Assembly: GCF_026242045.1 (NCBI RefSeq)
Contig: NZ_JAPJDO010000005.1
Span: 1 to 64,000, forward strand
Direction: 5' to 3'
DNA length: 64,000 bases
Origin: Mycobacterium pinniadriaticum
GTDB taxonomy: Bacteria > Actinomycetota > Actinomycetes > Mycobacteriales > Mycobacteriaceae
Shown: positions 48,323 through 56,718 of the stretch, one piece after another
Layout of the letters: each line of letters opens with the position of its first letter
How positions within the stretch are numbered: position 1 is the stretch's first letter
Made by a program: the position numbers and the translations under genes
Notes under the pieces: model-generated
The model's input: the letters and a program-made list of their open reading frames with translations, nothing else
Database searches by the model: none
Told to the model about the DNA's origin: nothing

Positions 48323-49924
48323 GTGACCACACTGTTGCTGGGCGGGCGCATCCATAGCCCGTCGCACCCGGATGCCACCGCGATGGCCGTGCGTGACGGC
48401 GTCGTCGCGTGGCTGGGCAGCGACGAGGTGGGCCGTTCCCAGTTCAGCGATGCGCAGGTCGTCGACCTCGACGGTGCGTTCCTATCACCGGCGTTCGTCG
48501 ACAGCCACATCCATCTGACCTCCACCGGCCTGATGATCACGGGTCTGGATCTCACCGCGGCCGCTTCCCGACAGCACTGCCTGGCCCTGGTGGCCGAGCA
48601 CGTGGCCGCCCACCCGGGCCGGCCGGTCTGGGCGCACGGCTGGGACGACACCGGCTGGGCTCGGGACACCGCGCCGAGCACGGCGGAACTGGATGCCGTC
48701 GTCGGCCCGGTGCCCGCCTACCTGGCCCGCGTCGACGTTCACTCGGCCGTGGCGTCGACGGCGCTGCGGGAGCTGGTTCCCGGGCTGGCGGCAGTCGCCG
48801 GCTACGACTCGCAGCGCCCACTGAGCGCGGACGCCCATCACCTGGTGCGCAACGAGGCCCGCCGGCTGCTCACCACCCGGCAGCGCGCGGACGCCCGGCT
48901 CGCGGCCCTGGATTCGCTGGCCGCCGCCGGCATCGTCGCCGCGCACGAGTGCGCGGGACCCGATATCGGCGGATCCGACGATTGGCAGGAACTACGCGCC
49001 ACCGAGCACGGCGTCGAGGTGATCGGATACTGGGGCGAGGCGGTGTCCAGCGCCCCGCAGGCCAGGGCGCTGATCGAGGCGACCGGCGCGCGCGGGCTGG
49101 CGGGCGATCTCTTCGTCGACGGTGCCCTGGGCTCGCACACCGCCTGGCTGTGTGAACCGTATGCCGACGCGCCGCAGAGCACCGGGAACTGCTACCTGGA
49201 CCCCGCCGGCATCGCCGATCACCTGATCGCGTGCACCGAAGCCGGCGTGACCGCGGGATTCCACGTGATCGGGGACGCCGCGGTGGGCGCGGTGGTCGAC
49301 GCCGTGAGCCGCCTGGTCGAGCGGTTCGGGGCGCCCGCGGTCGCTCGCTGCGGACACCGGCTGGAACACCTGGAGATGGTGACTGCCGAGCAGGCGGCCA
49401 TGCTCGGCCAGTGCGGGATCACGGCCAGCGTGCAGCCCAATTTCGACGCGCTGTGGGGTGGCGACAGCGGCATGTACGCGCGGCGCCTCGGTTCGGCCAG
49501 AGCCGCTCTGCTCAACCCGTTCTCGCTGTTAGCATCGGCAGGCGTGCCCATGGCGTTCGGCTCAGATGCCCCGGTGACCGGCATCGATCCCTGGTCGACC
49601 GTGCGCGCCGCCAGCCATCATCAAACCCCGGGAAGCGCCGTGTCCGTGCGTGCGGCCTTTGCCGCCGCAACCAGGGGCGCCTGGCGTGCGGGTGGGGTGG
49701 CCGACGGCATCACCGGGACATTGGTGCCCGGCGCCCCGGCCTCCTATGCGGTGTGGGAGACGGGTGGCGATCTCGATCTCGATGTCGCCGCCCCGGCCGA
49801 CACCGTGCAGCGCTGGTCGACCGACCCGCGCTCGAGGGTGCCGGCCCTGCCACGGCTGGCTCCGGGCGATCCGTTGCCGCGCTGCCGGCGGACCGTGCAT
49901 CGGGGTGTCGTGCTCCATGGTTAG
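48323..49924 (+). CDS. Amidohydrolase-family protein (YtcJ-like)
   Basis: The 533-residue metal-dependent hydrolase has the N-terminal beta-sandwich ([11 protein letters not shown]) and the metal motif [13 protein letters not shown] (HxH). Later ligands are [13 protein letters not shown] (His), [10 protein letters not shown] (His) and [14 protein letters not shown] (Asp). It belongs to the amidohydrolase-3/YtcJ group, whose substrates are mostly unknown amides or formyl compounds. GTG start. Its last 8 bases overlap lnt, linking it to the lipoprotein-acylation operon. Confidence 0.86.
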   Translation: MTTLLLGGRIHSPSHPDATAMAVRDGVVAWLGSDEVGRSQFSDAQVVDLDGAFLSPAFVDSHIHLTSTGLMITGLDLTAAASRQHCLALVAEHVAAHPGRPVWAHGWDDTGWARDTAPSTAELDAVVGPVPAYLARVDVHSAVASTALRELVPGLAAVAGYDSQRPLSADAHHLVRNEARRLLTTRQRADARLAALDSLAAAGIVAAHECAGPDIGGSDDWQELRATEHGVEVIGYWGEAVSSAPQARALIEATGARGLAGDLFVDGALGSHTAWLCEPYADAPQSTGNCYLDPAGIADHLIACTEAGVTAGFHVIGDAAVGAVVDAVSRLVERFGAPAVARCGHRLEHLEMVTAEQAAMLGQCGITASVQPNFDALWGGDSGMYARRLGSARAALLNPFSLLASAGVPMAFGSDAPVTGIDPWSTVRAASHHQTPGSAVSVRAAFAAATRGAWRAGGVADGITGTLVPGAPASYAVWETGGDLDLDVAAPADTVQRWSTDPRSRVPALPRLAPGDPLPRCRRTVHRGVVLHG

Positions 49925-51641
49925 CCGGCTGCTGAAGTGGCTCCGCACCGCGCTGCCGCCGCGGATGATGCGGCTGCTGGCCGCGGTCACCGCCGGGCTG
50001 CTGCTGTGCATCAGCTTCCCGCCGATCGGGTGGTGGTGGTCGGCGGTGCTGAGCTTTGCGATCTTCAGCTGGGTTCTGGTGCACCCCAAAACGACCCCCG
50101 CAGGCGGGCTCGGCTACGGATTCCTGTTCGGGCTGGCGTTCTACGTCCCGCTGATTCCCTGGATCAGTGGCCTGGTCGGCCCGGTGCCCTGGTTGGCGCT
50201 GTCCGCCATGGAAGCCCTCTTCCCGGCGATCTTCGGATGGCTCGCGGTCGTCGTCCGCCGGCTGCCGGGCTGGCCGCTGTGGCTGGCACTGGTGTGGGCC
50301 CTGCAGGAGTGGCTGAAATCGACGGTGCCGTTCGGCGGATTTCCTTGGGGCGTCGTCGGTTTCGGGCAGACGAACGGGCCGTTTCTGTCGCTGGTGCAGT
50401 TCGGCGGGGTTCCGTTGTTGTCGTTCGGGATCGTACTGCTCGGTACCTCGCTGGCCGCCCTCGCACTCGAGGTCGTGCGCTGGTGGCAGCGCGACTCGAC
50501 CGAGAACGGGTCTCTTCCCGGCGTGCTGCTGCCCGGGCTGTGCATCACCGCGGTTCTGCTGACCACCGCGGTGGCCGCCCCGCAGGTGCGTCGCGCCGCC
50601 GGCGGGGCCGGCAACGAGCCGACGGTCACGGTCGCCGCCATCCAGGGCAACGTGCCGCGACTCGGGCTGGACTTCAACAGCCAGCGCCGTGCCGTGCTGG
50701 ACAACCATGTTCGCGAGACCGTGCAGCTGGCCGACGATGTGCGCGCCGGCACGGCGCCACAACCGCAGTTCGTCATCTGGCCGGAGAACTCCTCGGACAT
50801 CGACCCGCTCACCAATGCCGACGCCGCTGCGCAGATCAGCGTCGCCGCCCAGGCGATCGGCGCACCGATCCTGGTCGGCGCCGTGATCGCGCGTCCGGAC
50901 TGGACACCGCAGAACCCGACAGCGACGAACACCATCGTGGTGTGGGATCCGGTCACCGGGGCCGGACAGCGCCACGACAAGCAGATCGTCCAGCCGTTCG
51001 GCGAGTACCTGCCGTGGCGGGGCTTCTTCCGGCATCTGTCATCGTTCGCCGACCGTGCCGGTTACTTCGTGCCGGGCCGCGGCACCGGCGTCGTGCATGC
51101 CGCGGGGGTGCCCGTCGGGGTGGCGACCTGCTGGGAGGTCATCTTCGACCGGGCGCTTCGCGAATCGGTCCGTAACGGGGCGCAGATCCTGGCGGTCCCC
51201 ACCAACAACGCCACCTTCGATGCGAACATGAGCGAACAGCAGTTGGCGTTCGCCCGCGCGCGCGCCGTCGAACACGACCGATACGTGGTGGTGGCCGGAA
51301 CCACCGGGATCAGCGCGGTGATCGCCCCGGACGGCCGCGAGGTGGCCCGGACCCAGTTCTTCACGCCGGCCTATCTGGACGCGTCGGTCCGGCTGAAAAC
51401 CAGCGAAACGCCGGCCGCCCGATGGGGGCCGCTGGTCCAATGGGTGCTGGTGGGAGCCGCCGTTGCCGTCGTGATCGTCGCCATGCTGCACAATGGTTGG
51501 TTCATGCGTCCGTTGCGCCGTAGGAGGCGGCAACGCGACGCAAATACCGTGTCCGGGGGCGAAGACGACGGCGACAACCCGCCGGAGCAGGGCGAATCAT
51601 CCTCCGCCCTGGCCGGACAGCACGACAAAGGAGACTCATGA
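49917..51641 (+). CDS. lnt: Apolipoprotein N-acyltransferase Lnt
   Basis: Lnt adds the third acyl chain to the N-terminal Cys of lipoproteins at the membrane. The 574-residue protein has about seven transmembrane helices in the first 230 residues and a final one near 510-530. Between them lies an external nitrilase-type domain with the Glu-Lys-Cys triad: [10 protein letters not shown] (Glu), [15 protein letters not shown] (Lys region) and [11 protein letters not shown] (Cys). A charged cytoplasmic tail follows the last helix. ATG 49917. The ppm1 start overlaps its stop (ATGA). Confidence 0.94.
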   Translation: MVSRLLKWLRTALPPRMMRLLAAVTAGLLLCISFPPIGWWWSAVLSFAIFSWVLVHPKTTPAGGLGYGFLFGLAFYVPLIPWISGLVGPVPWLALSAMEALFPAIFGWLAVVVRRLPGWPLWLALVWALQEWLKSTVPFGGFPWGVVGFGQTNGPFLSLVQFGGVPLLSFGIVLLGTSLAALALEVVRWWQRDSTENGSLPGVLLPGLCITAVLLTTAVAAPQVRRAAGGAGNEPTVTVAAIQGNVPRLGLDFNSQRRAVLDNHVRETVQLADDVRAGTAPQPQFVIWPENSSDIDPLTNADAAAQISVAAQAIGAPILVGAVIARPDWTPQNPTATNTIVVWDPVTGAGQRHDKQIVQPFGEYLPWRGFFRHLSSFADRAGYFVPGRGTGVVHAAGVPVGVATCWEVIFDRALRESVRNGAQILAVPTNNATFDANMSEQQLAFARARAVEHDRYVVVAGTTGISAVIAPDGREVARTQFFTPAYLDASVRLKTSETPAARWGPLVQWVLVGAAVAVVIVAMLHNGWFMRPLRRRRRQRDANTVSGGEDDGDNPPEQGESSSALAGQHDKGDS

Positions 51642-52411
51642 CCGACCGGGGCAAGACGGGCGCTGACCGCCCCAGCCGGCGCACCCTGGTGATCATCCCC
51701 ACATTCAACGAGCTGGAGAACCTGCCGCTGATCGTGGGCCGCGTGCACAAGGCCTGCCCGGAGGTCCACGTGCTGATCGTCGACGACGGCAGCCCCGACG
51801 GAACCGGCGCACTGGCCGACGAGCTGTCGCTGGCCGATCCCGACCGGGTCCATGTGATGCACCGCGACGCCAAGGACGGCCTCGGCGCGGCCTACCTCGC
51901 CGGGTTCGAATGGGGATTGGGGCGCCAGTACAACGTGCTGGTGGAGATGGACGCCGACGGTTCTCACGCCCCCGAACAGCTCTACCGCCTGCTTGACGCC
52001 ATCGACAATGGCGCGGATCTGGCGATCGGTTCGCGCTACGTGCAGGGCGGCACGGTCCGCAACTGGCCGACGCGGCGGCTGGTGTTGTCCAAGACCGCCA
52101 ACACGTATTCGCGGGTTCTGCTCGGGGTCGATATCCACGACATCACCGCCGGCTACCGTGCCTACCGGCGCGAGGTGCTGGAGAAGATCGACCTCGCCGA
52201 CGTCGACTCGAAGGGCTACTGCTTCCAGATCGATCTGACCTGGCGCACGATCAACAACGGCTTCACCGTCGCCGAGGTGCCCATCACGTTCAGCGAACGC
52301 GAACTCGGGGTGTCGAAGATGAGCGGTTCGAACATTCGCGAAGCGATGGTCAAGGTCGCCCAGTGGGGGATCGGCGGGCGGATGGACCGTGCCCGCGGCG
52401 TAGTCCGCTAG
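51638..52411 (+). CDS. ppm1: Polyprenol monophosphomannose synthase Ppm1
   Basis: Ppm1 transfers mannose from GDP-mannose to polyprenyl phosphate, supplying the donor for lipomannan and lipoarabinomannan extension and for protein mannosylation. The 257-residue GT2 enzyme has [38 protein letters not shown] (DxD-type), IGSRYVQGG and [13 protein letters not shown] ([14 protein letters not shown]). It has no membrane helices. The overlapping Lnt is probably its membrane partner, as shown for related mycobacteria. In M. tuberculosis the two are one fused gene. Confidence 0.94.
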   Translation: MTDRGKTGADRPSRRTLVIIPTFNELENLPLIVGRVHKACPEVHVLIVDDGSPDGTGALADELSLADPDRVHVMHRDAKDGLGAAYLAGFEWGLGRQYNVLVEMDADGSHAPEQLYRLLDAIDNGADLAIGSRYVQGGTVRNWPTRRLVLSKTANTYSRVLLGVDIHDITAGYRAYRREVLEKIDLADVDSKGYCFQIDLTWRTINNGFTVAEVPITFSERELGVSKMSGSNIREAMVKVAQWGIGGRMDRARGVVR

Positions 52412-52412
52412 G

Positions 52413-52751
52413 TCAGCTTCCGCGGCGCTTGGATTTGATCAGGTCCAGACGCTCCTTGAGCAGCTCCTCGAGCTCCTCGACCGAGCGGCGCTCCAGCAGC
52501 ATGTCCCAGTGGGTGCGCGGCGGCTTGACCTTCTTGGGCTCGGGCAGATCACCCTCGATGAGGGTGCCCTCCAGACCGTTGCGGCACAGCCAGGTGCCGG
52601 GGATCTCGGCATCGTCGGCGAAGGGAACGTCGAATTCCTCGCCATTCTCGGTGCGGTAACGCGCGACCTGACGCGGCGCCAGGTCATGGTTGCGGTCGGT
52701 CTCGTAGCTCACGGCTCCGAGCCGGCTGCCTCTCAAGACGCGATCAGCCAT
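52413..52751 (-). CDS. rbpA: RNA polymerase-binding protein RbpA
   Basis: RbpA binds group-1 and some group-2 sigma factors and RNA polymerase, stabilising open complexes. The 112-residue protein starts MADRVLRGSRLGAVSYETDR (the N-terminal tail and core entry). It has the core domain ending WLCRNGLEGTLIEG, the basic linker KPPRTHWDMLLERRS and the sigma-interaction helix VEELEELLKERLDL. A GAGGAGAG Shine-Dalgarno sequence precedes ATG 52751. It ends one base from the convergent ppm1 stop. Confidence 0.95.
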   Translation of the reverse strand: MADRVLRGSRLGAVSYETDRNHDLAPRQVARYRTENGEEFDVPFADDAEIPGTWLCRNGLEGTLIEGDLPEPKKVKPPRTHWDMLLERRSVEELEELLKERLDLIKSKRRGS

Positions 52752-52862
52752 CGTCAACTCTCCTCAAACGATTTATCAAGTAGCAGATAGTGAACGCAAG
52801 CCCACGCTCTGCGGTTCCCGACTCAACCCGCCATGATACCGGGATCACTGCATCGACCCGTC

Positions 52863-52868
52863 TACAGT
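52863..52868 (+). promoter_or_regulatory. -10 hexamer for the small zinc-finger gene
   Basis: TACAGT ends 8 bases before GTG 52877, with no Shine-Dalgarno sequence, which suggests a leaderless transcript. The 125-bp divergent region also has to carry the rbpA promoter. Confidence 0.45.
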
Positions 52869-52876
52869 CACAAGAC

Positions 52877-53206
52877 GTGACGCGTCGTACCCGCTCTCAG
52901 CCGTGCCGGTGGTGTGGCCGCGAGGTGGCCGATGCCGGGATGGGCCGGCGCAGACAGTACTGCAGGCAGTCGTGCCGGCAGCGCGCCTACGAACAGCGAG
53001 CCCTGGTCAAGGGCAGCGCCATCCCCGAGGATGCGGTGGTGCTCTCGGCTGACGAGGCCGCCGAGTTGTCGGACCGGGTCTACCAGGTGCGCTGCGCCGC
53101 CGAGGACGTCGCCACGGCTGTCGAGGAAGGCGCTGCCGCCGCCGAGTTGCGGGGGTTGTGCGACGCGCTGGTCCAGGCCGCCAAGGCCGCCGACGGCTGG
53201 CGCTGA
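52877..53206 (+). CDS. Small zinc-finger-like protein (hypothetical)
   Basis: The 109-residue protein has an N-terminal Cys4 knuckle, CRWCGREV (C10, C13) and YCRQSCRQRAYEQR (C28, C32), likely binding zinc, with basic residues suited to nucleic-acid contact. A helical acidic C-terminal part follows (ADEAAELSDRVYQVRCAAEDV). Its position divergent from rbpA is conserved in mycobacteria. GTG 52877 is supported by the -10 placement. Function is unknown. Confidence 0.72.
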   Translation: MTRRTRSQPCRWCGREVADAGMGRRRQYCRQSCRQRAYEQRALVKGSAIPEDAVVLSADEAAELSDRVYQVRCAAEDVATAVEEGAAAAELRGLCDALVQAAKAADGWR

Positions 53207-53238
53207 CCGTCCAGTTCGTTTCACAGCGTTTGCGCAGC

Positions 53239-53244
53239 TAAGCT
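53239..53244 (+). promoter_or_regulatory. -10 hexamer of the winged-helix/hydrolase gene
   Basis: TAAGCT ends 6 bases before GTG 53251, and no ribosome-binding site is visible, so the gene is probably leaderless. Confidence 0.5.
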
Positions 53245-53250
53245 TGGCCC

Positions 53251-54465
53251 GTGCTGCCGGAGCCGGATTCTTCGGTGCCCGCGGAATCGGGCGTCTGGCG
53301 CTTCGACGACTTCGTTCTCGACACCCGCAACTACGAACTGCGTTCCGGGGAGACGGTGGTCCGGGTCGAACCGCAGGTGTTCGACGTCATGGCGCACCTC
53401 GTCACCCATCACGAACGGGTGGTCACCAAAGAGGAACTGTTCGATTCGGTCTGGGGCGGCAAGTTCGTCGGCGAAGCGGCATTGACCAGCCGGATCAAGG
53501 CCGCGCGCCGCGCACTCGGAGACGACGGGGAGTCGCAACGCTATATCCGGACCGTGCGCGGTCGTGGCTACCGATTCGTCGGGACGGTGGTGACGACGAT
53601 CGCGGGACCGGTGGTCACCGCCGCGCCGCCGCAGCACATCTCGTTCTGCCGGGCAGCCGATGGTGTGCGCCTTGCGTATGCGACCGCCGGTGCGGGGCCG
53701 CCGCTGGTGCGGGCCGCCAACTGGATGACCCATCTGGCCTACGACATCGAGAGCCCGGTGTGGCGGCATTGGGTCAGTGAACTGTCCGAGGAGCACACGT
53801 TCATCCGGTACGACGAACGCGGCTGCGGGCTCTCGGATTGGGAGGTGGGGGAGTTCACCTTCGAAGACTGGGTGGCCGACCTGGAGTCCGTGGCCGATGC
53901 CGTTGGGCTGCAGAGCTTTCCGCTGTTAGGTGTGTCACAAGGCGGTGCGGTGGCGATCGAGTACGCTGCGCGGCACCCGGAGAAGGTGAGCCACCTGGTG
54001 CTCTGCAGCGCGTACGCGCGCGGGCGCGGAGTGCGCGCCGTGGGCCCCGAGGAGCAGCGCGCCGCAGCGCTGGACCTGGAACTGGCCCGGGTCGGTTGGG
54101 GCCGCGACGACCCCGCGTTCCGTCAGGTGTTCGCTGCCCAGTTCCTGCCCGACGGCAGCCGCTCGGATTGGGCGGACTTCGATCAGCTGCAGCGGCGCAC
54201 CACCTCGCCGGAGAACGCGGTGCGGTTCTTGACCCAGTTCGCCGGCATCGATGTCCACGAGGCGGCGAAGCGGGTGCACTGCCCGACGCTGATCATGCAC
54301 TCGCGTAACGACCACCGGGTGCCGATGCGGTTCGGCGAGGAACTCGCCGAGTTGATTCCCGGATCCCGGTTGGTCGCGTTGGCGAGCAACAACCACTTGC
54401 TGACCGCGGCTGAGCCGGCCTGGCAGGTGTTCTGCGACGAAGTTCGCCGGTTCCTCGCCTCCTGA
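53251..54465 (+). CDS. Winged-helix (OmpR/PhoB-type) regulator fused to an alpha/beta-hydrolase
   Basis: The 404-residue fusion carries a DNA-binding domain at residues about 15-113. It has FDDFVLDTRNYELRSGE, EPQVFDVMAHLV, the recognition-helix region AALTSRIKAARRALGDDG and the wing YIRTVRGRGYRFVG. There is no receiver domain. Residues about 125-404 are an alpha/beta-hydrolase with GVSQGG (Ser229), SRNDHRVP (Asp354) and NNHLLTAAEPAW (His382), a complete triad. It may be a one-component regulator that senses or cleaves its ligand. The lipoprotein gene 75 bp downstream is preceded by three 11-bp-spaced repeats, a typical binding pattern for this DNA-binding fold. Confidence 0.85.
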   Translation: MLPEPDSSVPAESGVWRFDDFVLDTRNYELRSGETVVRVEPQVFDVMAHLVTHHERVVTKEELFDSVWGGKFVGEAALTSRIKAARRALGDDGESQRYIRTVRGRGYRFVGTVVTTIAGPVVTAAPPQHISFCRAADGVRLAYATAGAGPPLVRAANWMTHLAYDIESPVWRHWVSELSEEHTFIRYDERGCGLSDWEVGEFTFEDWVADLESVADAVGLQSFPLLGVSQGGAVAIEYAARHPEKVSHLVLCSAYARGRGVRAVGPEEQRAAALDLELARVGWGRDDPAFRQVFAAQFLPDGSRSDWADFDQLQRRTTSPENAVRFLTQFAGIDVHEAAKRVHCPTLIMHSRNDHRVPMRFGEELAELIPGSRLVALASNNHLLTAAEPAWQVFCDEVRRFLAS

Positions 54466-54479
54466 GGGCCGGGCTCGAT

Positions 54480-54507
54480 CTCCACTCAATCTCCACACTT
54501 TCTCCAA
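54480..54507 (+). promoter_or_regulatory. Three direct repeats with 11-bp period
   Basis: CTCCAC, CTCCAC and CTCCAA start at 54480, 54491 and 54502, each followed by 5 variable bases. An 11-bp period is the usual spacing for tandem half-sites bound by OmpR/PhoB-type winged helices. They lie 15 bp after the winged-helix gene and 34 bp before the lipoprotein ATG. Confidence 0.5.
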
Positions 54508-54540
54508 GCACCGCTCCGATCGTTGATCGAAGCTGGTGAC

Positions 54541-55236
54541 ATGAAAAAACACTTACGCACCCTGCTGGCCGGCGTTGCTGCGACGGTCGCTTTCGGCACC
54601 GTCGCTGCCTGTTCCGGCGGATCCAGCACCACCGCGGATTCCCCGGCACCCTCGTCGAGCACCGCGACTGTGACGGATTTCCCGCAGTCGGCGCACTACA
54701 TCGCCGACATGCCGATGGCAGACGGCAAGACAATGACCATCGGTGTGGCCGTGGAGGGCGACAAGATCGCCGCCTACGCCTGTGACGGCAGCACCGACGA
54801 AGCGTGGTTCTTCGGCACCCAGAAGGATGGCGAGCTCGACATCACCTCGAAATACCAGGACACGCTGAAGGCGTCGTTCAACGGAACCGACGTGGTGGGG
54901 GAGCTGACGATGAACGATGTGGATTACACGTTCACCGCGGCCTCGGTCGCGGCGCCGGCGGGGATGTACACCGCCGCCGTCGACGGCGTGCGGGCCTCCT
55001 GGGTGGTCCGGCCCGACCACACGATGACCGGGGTGCAGTTCCGTCCGACCGACGAGGACGACACCTCCGACCTGGTGCAGGCCAACGAACAGGCGTTCCG
55101 CGACCAGGTGCGTCAGCGCCGGCTGGCCCGCGTCCTCTCGCCGGCCCCGGCGATGCAGTTCGGCAGCTTTCAGACCACCATCAACGGTGTTCCGGTCAGG
55201 GCGAGCATCGTTAACGGAGACACTCGGCTGAGCTGA
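54541..55236 (+). CDS. Putative lipoprotein
   Basis: The 231-residue precursor has a signal peptide (MKKHLRTLLAGVAATVAF) and lipobox TVAAC (C24), then a Ser/Thr-rich linker and a beta-rich domain (HYIADMPMADGKTMTIGVAVEGDKIAAY). No enzyme motif is visible, and I do not recognise a named family. GTCTGGTG-type pairing upstream is weak (CTGGTGAC). A strong terminator follows. Expression may depend on the upstream winged-helix/hydrolase fusion through the direct repeats. Confidence 0.75.
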   Translation: MKKHLRTLLAGVAATVAFGTVAACSGGSSTTADSPAPSSSTATVTDFPQSAHYIADMPMADGKTMTIGVAVEGDKIAAYACDGSTDEAWFFGTQKDGELDITSKYQDTLKASFNGTDVVGELTMNDVDYTFTAASVAAPAGMYTAAVDGVRASWVVRPDHTMTGVQFRPTDEDDTSDLVQANEQAFRDQVRQRRLARVLSPAPAMQFGSFQTTINGVPVRASIVNGDTRLS

Positions 55237-55256
55237 AAACCCAACTCTCCCAATAT

Positions 55257-55290
55257 GGCCCGCCCGGGATGATTCCCGGGCGGGCCCCTT
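55257..55290 (+). terminator. Terminator after the lipoprotein gene
   Basis: GGCCCGCCCGGGA (55257-55269) and TCCCGGGCGGGCC (55274-55286) form a perfect 13-bp stem with a 4-base loop, followed by CCTT. It lies 20 bp after the stop codon. The rest of 55291-55406 holds no feature I can support. Confidence 0.8.
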
Positions 55291-55406
55291 ATCGGTCGCC
55301 GCGAATCGCGCCGATCCATCGGCCGACGGTGTCCGACCGCGGAGACGATCGGTTCGCGCGCGGCGATCGGGTTGGTCATCTCGGACCGAATGCTCGCCCG
55401 ATGTTG

Positions 55407-56477
55407 TCAGGCGCTCGTTGCGGTATTGGTGGCGCGGACGGACGCAGCGTCGCTGCGCCTCCGCGGCGACACTCCTGACACCATTGCGCAGAAACTCGCG
55501 AAGGACAGGTCGCTGCCGATTGCCAGCCGCGGCAGCGCGAGCGGGTCCGAGTGCCGATCGGCGAATCCTTCGATGGTCGCGAGCGCCCAGCGCACGCCGC
55601 GGCCGCGCAGTGCGGCCCTGGCCCGCTCGTCGAAGTCCTGGGCACGGCCGTTTGGATACGCGAAAACTCTGGGCGCGAAACCGGTTTCACGCTCCAGGAT
55701 CGCGCACGAGTTTGAAATCTCTTGGTGAATCTTGTCATTCGAGCATCGCGAGAGAATTGGGTGCGTCACCGAGTGTGGGTGAAGCGTGACCGATCCGTTC
55801 GCGGCCATTCCATGTGCCTCTTGCCAGGACAGCAAGCGAAACGGGCCGGGATCTCCGTCGCCTTCGGGGCGAAGGGTTGTGACGATCGACCGGAGTCGCT
55901 CGGCCCGCTGTTCGTCAGGCAGTTCCTTGAGCCGATTGACGGTGAGGGCATACGCCGAGCCTCGGTCGGTCGGGCTCGCCAACGGCTGCTCGCCGAGTCC
56001 GAGCTGGGTGAGGTCGACGTCGGCCAGCTTGGTGCGTGTGAATGCCAGCCAGAGACGGTCGGGCCACAGCGCTTCGTCGCTTCCCATCGGTCCCGTGGCC
56101 AGGAACACTGCGGCGGGAAGACCCAGAGCGTCGAGTACCGGCGCGGCATGTGTGGCGAGGTTACGGGTCCCGTCGTCGAAGGTGATGCTCACCGCTCGAT
56201 CGGGCAGGGTCCCGTCCTGTAGCCGCTCGAGGGCCTCGTCGAGCGGTAGTACGTGAAAATGCCGACGCAGGTACGTCAGCTGCCGCCGGAGGGCCGCGGT
56301 ATCGAGGACGTGCCAGCAGGCCGGGGACAGGGGCGCCGGCTCGATGCCGTGATACATCAGGATCGCCAGTCGGCCGCGGTGGCGGTGCCGCGCGAGGGCG
56401 GCAGCGCCGACCGCGCGTAGCACTATGGCGGCGAGGTTCTTCCGGCTAATCCATGCCACCCGAATCACCTTAGTCAC
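55407..56477 (-). CDS. Polysaccharide deacetylase (NodB-like) family protein
   Basis: The 356-residue carbohydrate-esterase-4 type protein has VSITFDDGTRN (D101, D102), HPHSVTHP (H235, H239) and a later RVFAYPNG motif, so the metal site is present. LAILMYHGI marks the start of the domain, as in PgdA/IcaB-like proteins. No signal peptide is evident, although an amphipathic or hydrophobic stretch at residues 14-30 could anchor it. The substrate is unknown. It is divergent from the GT4 gene; together they may modify a surface glycan. Confidence 0.85.
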   Translation of the reverse strand: MTKVIRVAWISRKNLAAIVLRAVGAAALARHRHRGRLAILMYHGIEPAPLSPACWHVLDTAALRRQLTYLRRHFHVLPLDEALERLQDGTLPDRAVSITFDDGTRNLATHAAPVLDALGLPAAVFLATGPMGSDEALWPDRLWLAFTRTKLADVDLTQLGLGEQPLASPTDRGSAYALTVNRLKELPDEQRAERLRSIVTTLRPEGDGDPGPFRLLSWQEAHGMAANGSVTLHPHSVTHPILSRCSNDKIHQEISNSCAILERETGFAPRVFAYPNGRAQDFDERARAALRGRGVRWALATIEGFADRHSDPLALPRLAIGSDLSFASFCAMVSGVSPRRRSDAASVRATNTATSA

Positions 56478-56718
56478 ACTCAGACAGGTGGTGCTCGCGT
56501 TGAATCGTTGCTAAAAATGAATGAGCGCGTAGATTGCTCTGCGCTAGAGTGCATGGAGAAATCCGGATGGAGATGTGTTTTTCGAGCATCGTGGCTGATT
56601 GAGTGGCATCAATTCAGTTTTCACTACCACGTCCCGTCCAGCCGTGCTCGAACTTATTTGACTATAGTCAAGAGATTGCTAGATCTCCTCGCCGGGGCAC
56701 GTTGGCGAGGGGCTGGCA
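56478..56718. other. AT-richer divergent intergenic region
   Basis: These 241 bases are clearly richer in A/T than the surrounding genes and separate the deacetylase and GT4 genes. I see no coding frame with family support. They contain the palindrome at 56658-56671 and likely both promoters. The composition suggests foreign origin or a silenced, regulated promoter. Confidence 0.5.
56658..56671. promoter_or_regulatory. Perfect 14-bp palindrome TTGACTATAGTCAA
   Basis: TTGACTA-TAGTCAA is fully self-complementary and lies 48 bp upstream of the GT4 start. It contains a TTGACT (-35-like) element in both directions, so it could be an operator, a promoter element, or both. Confidence 0.45.
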
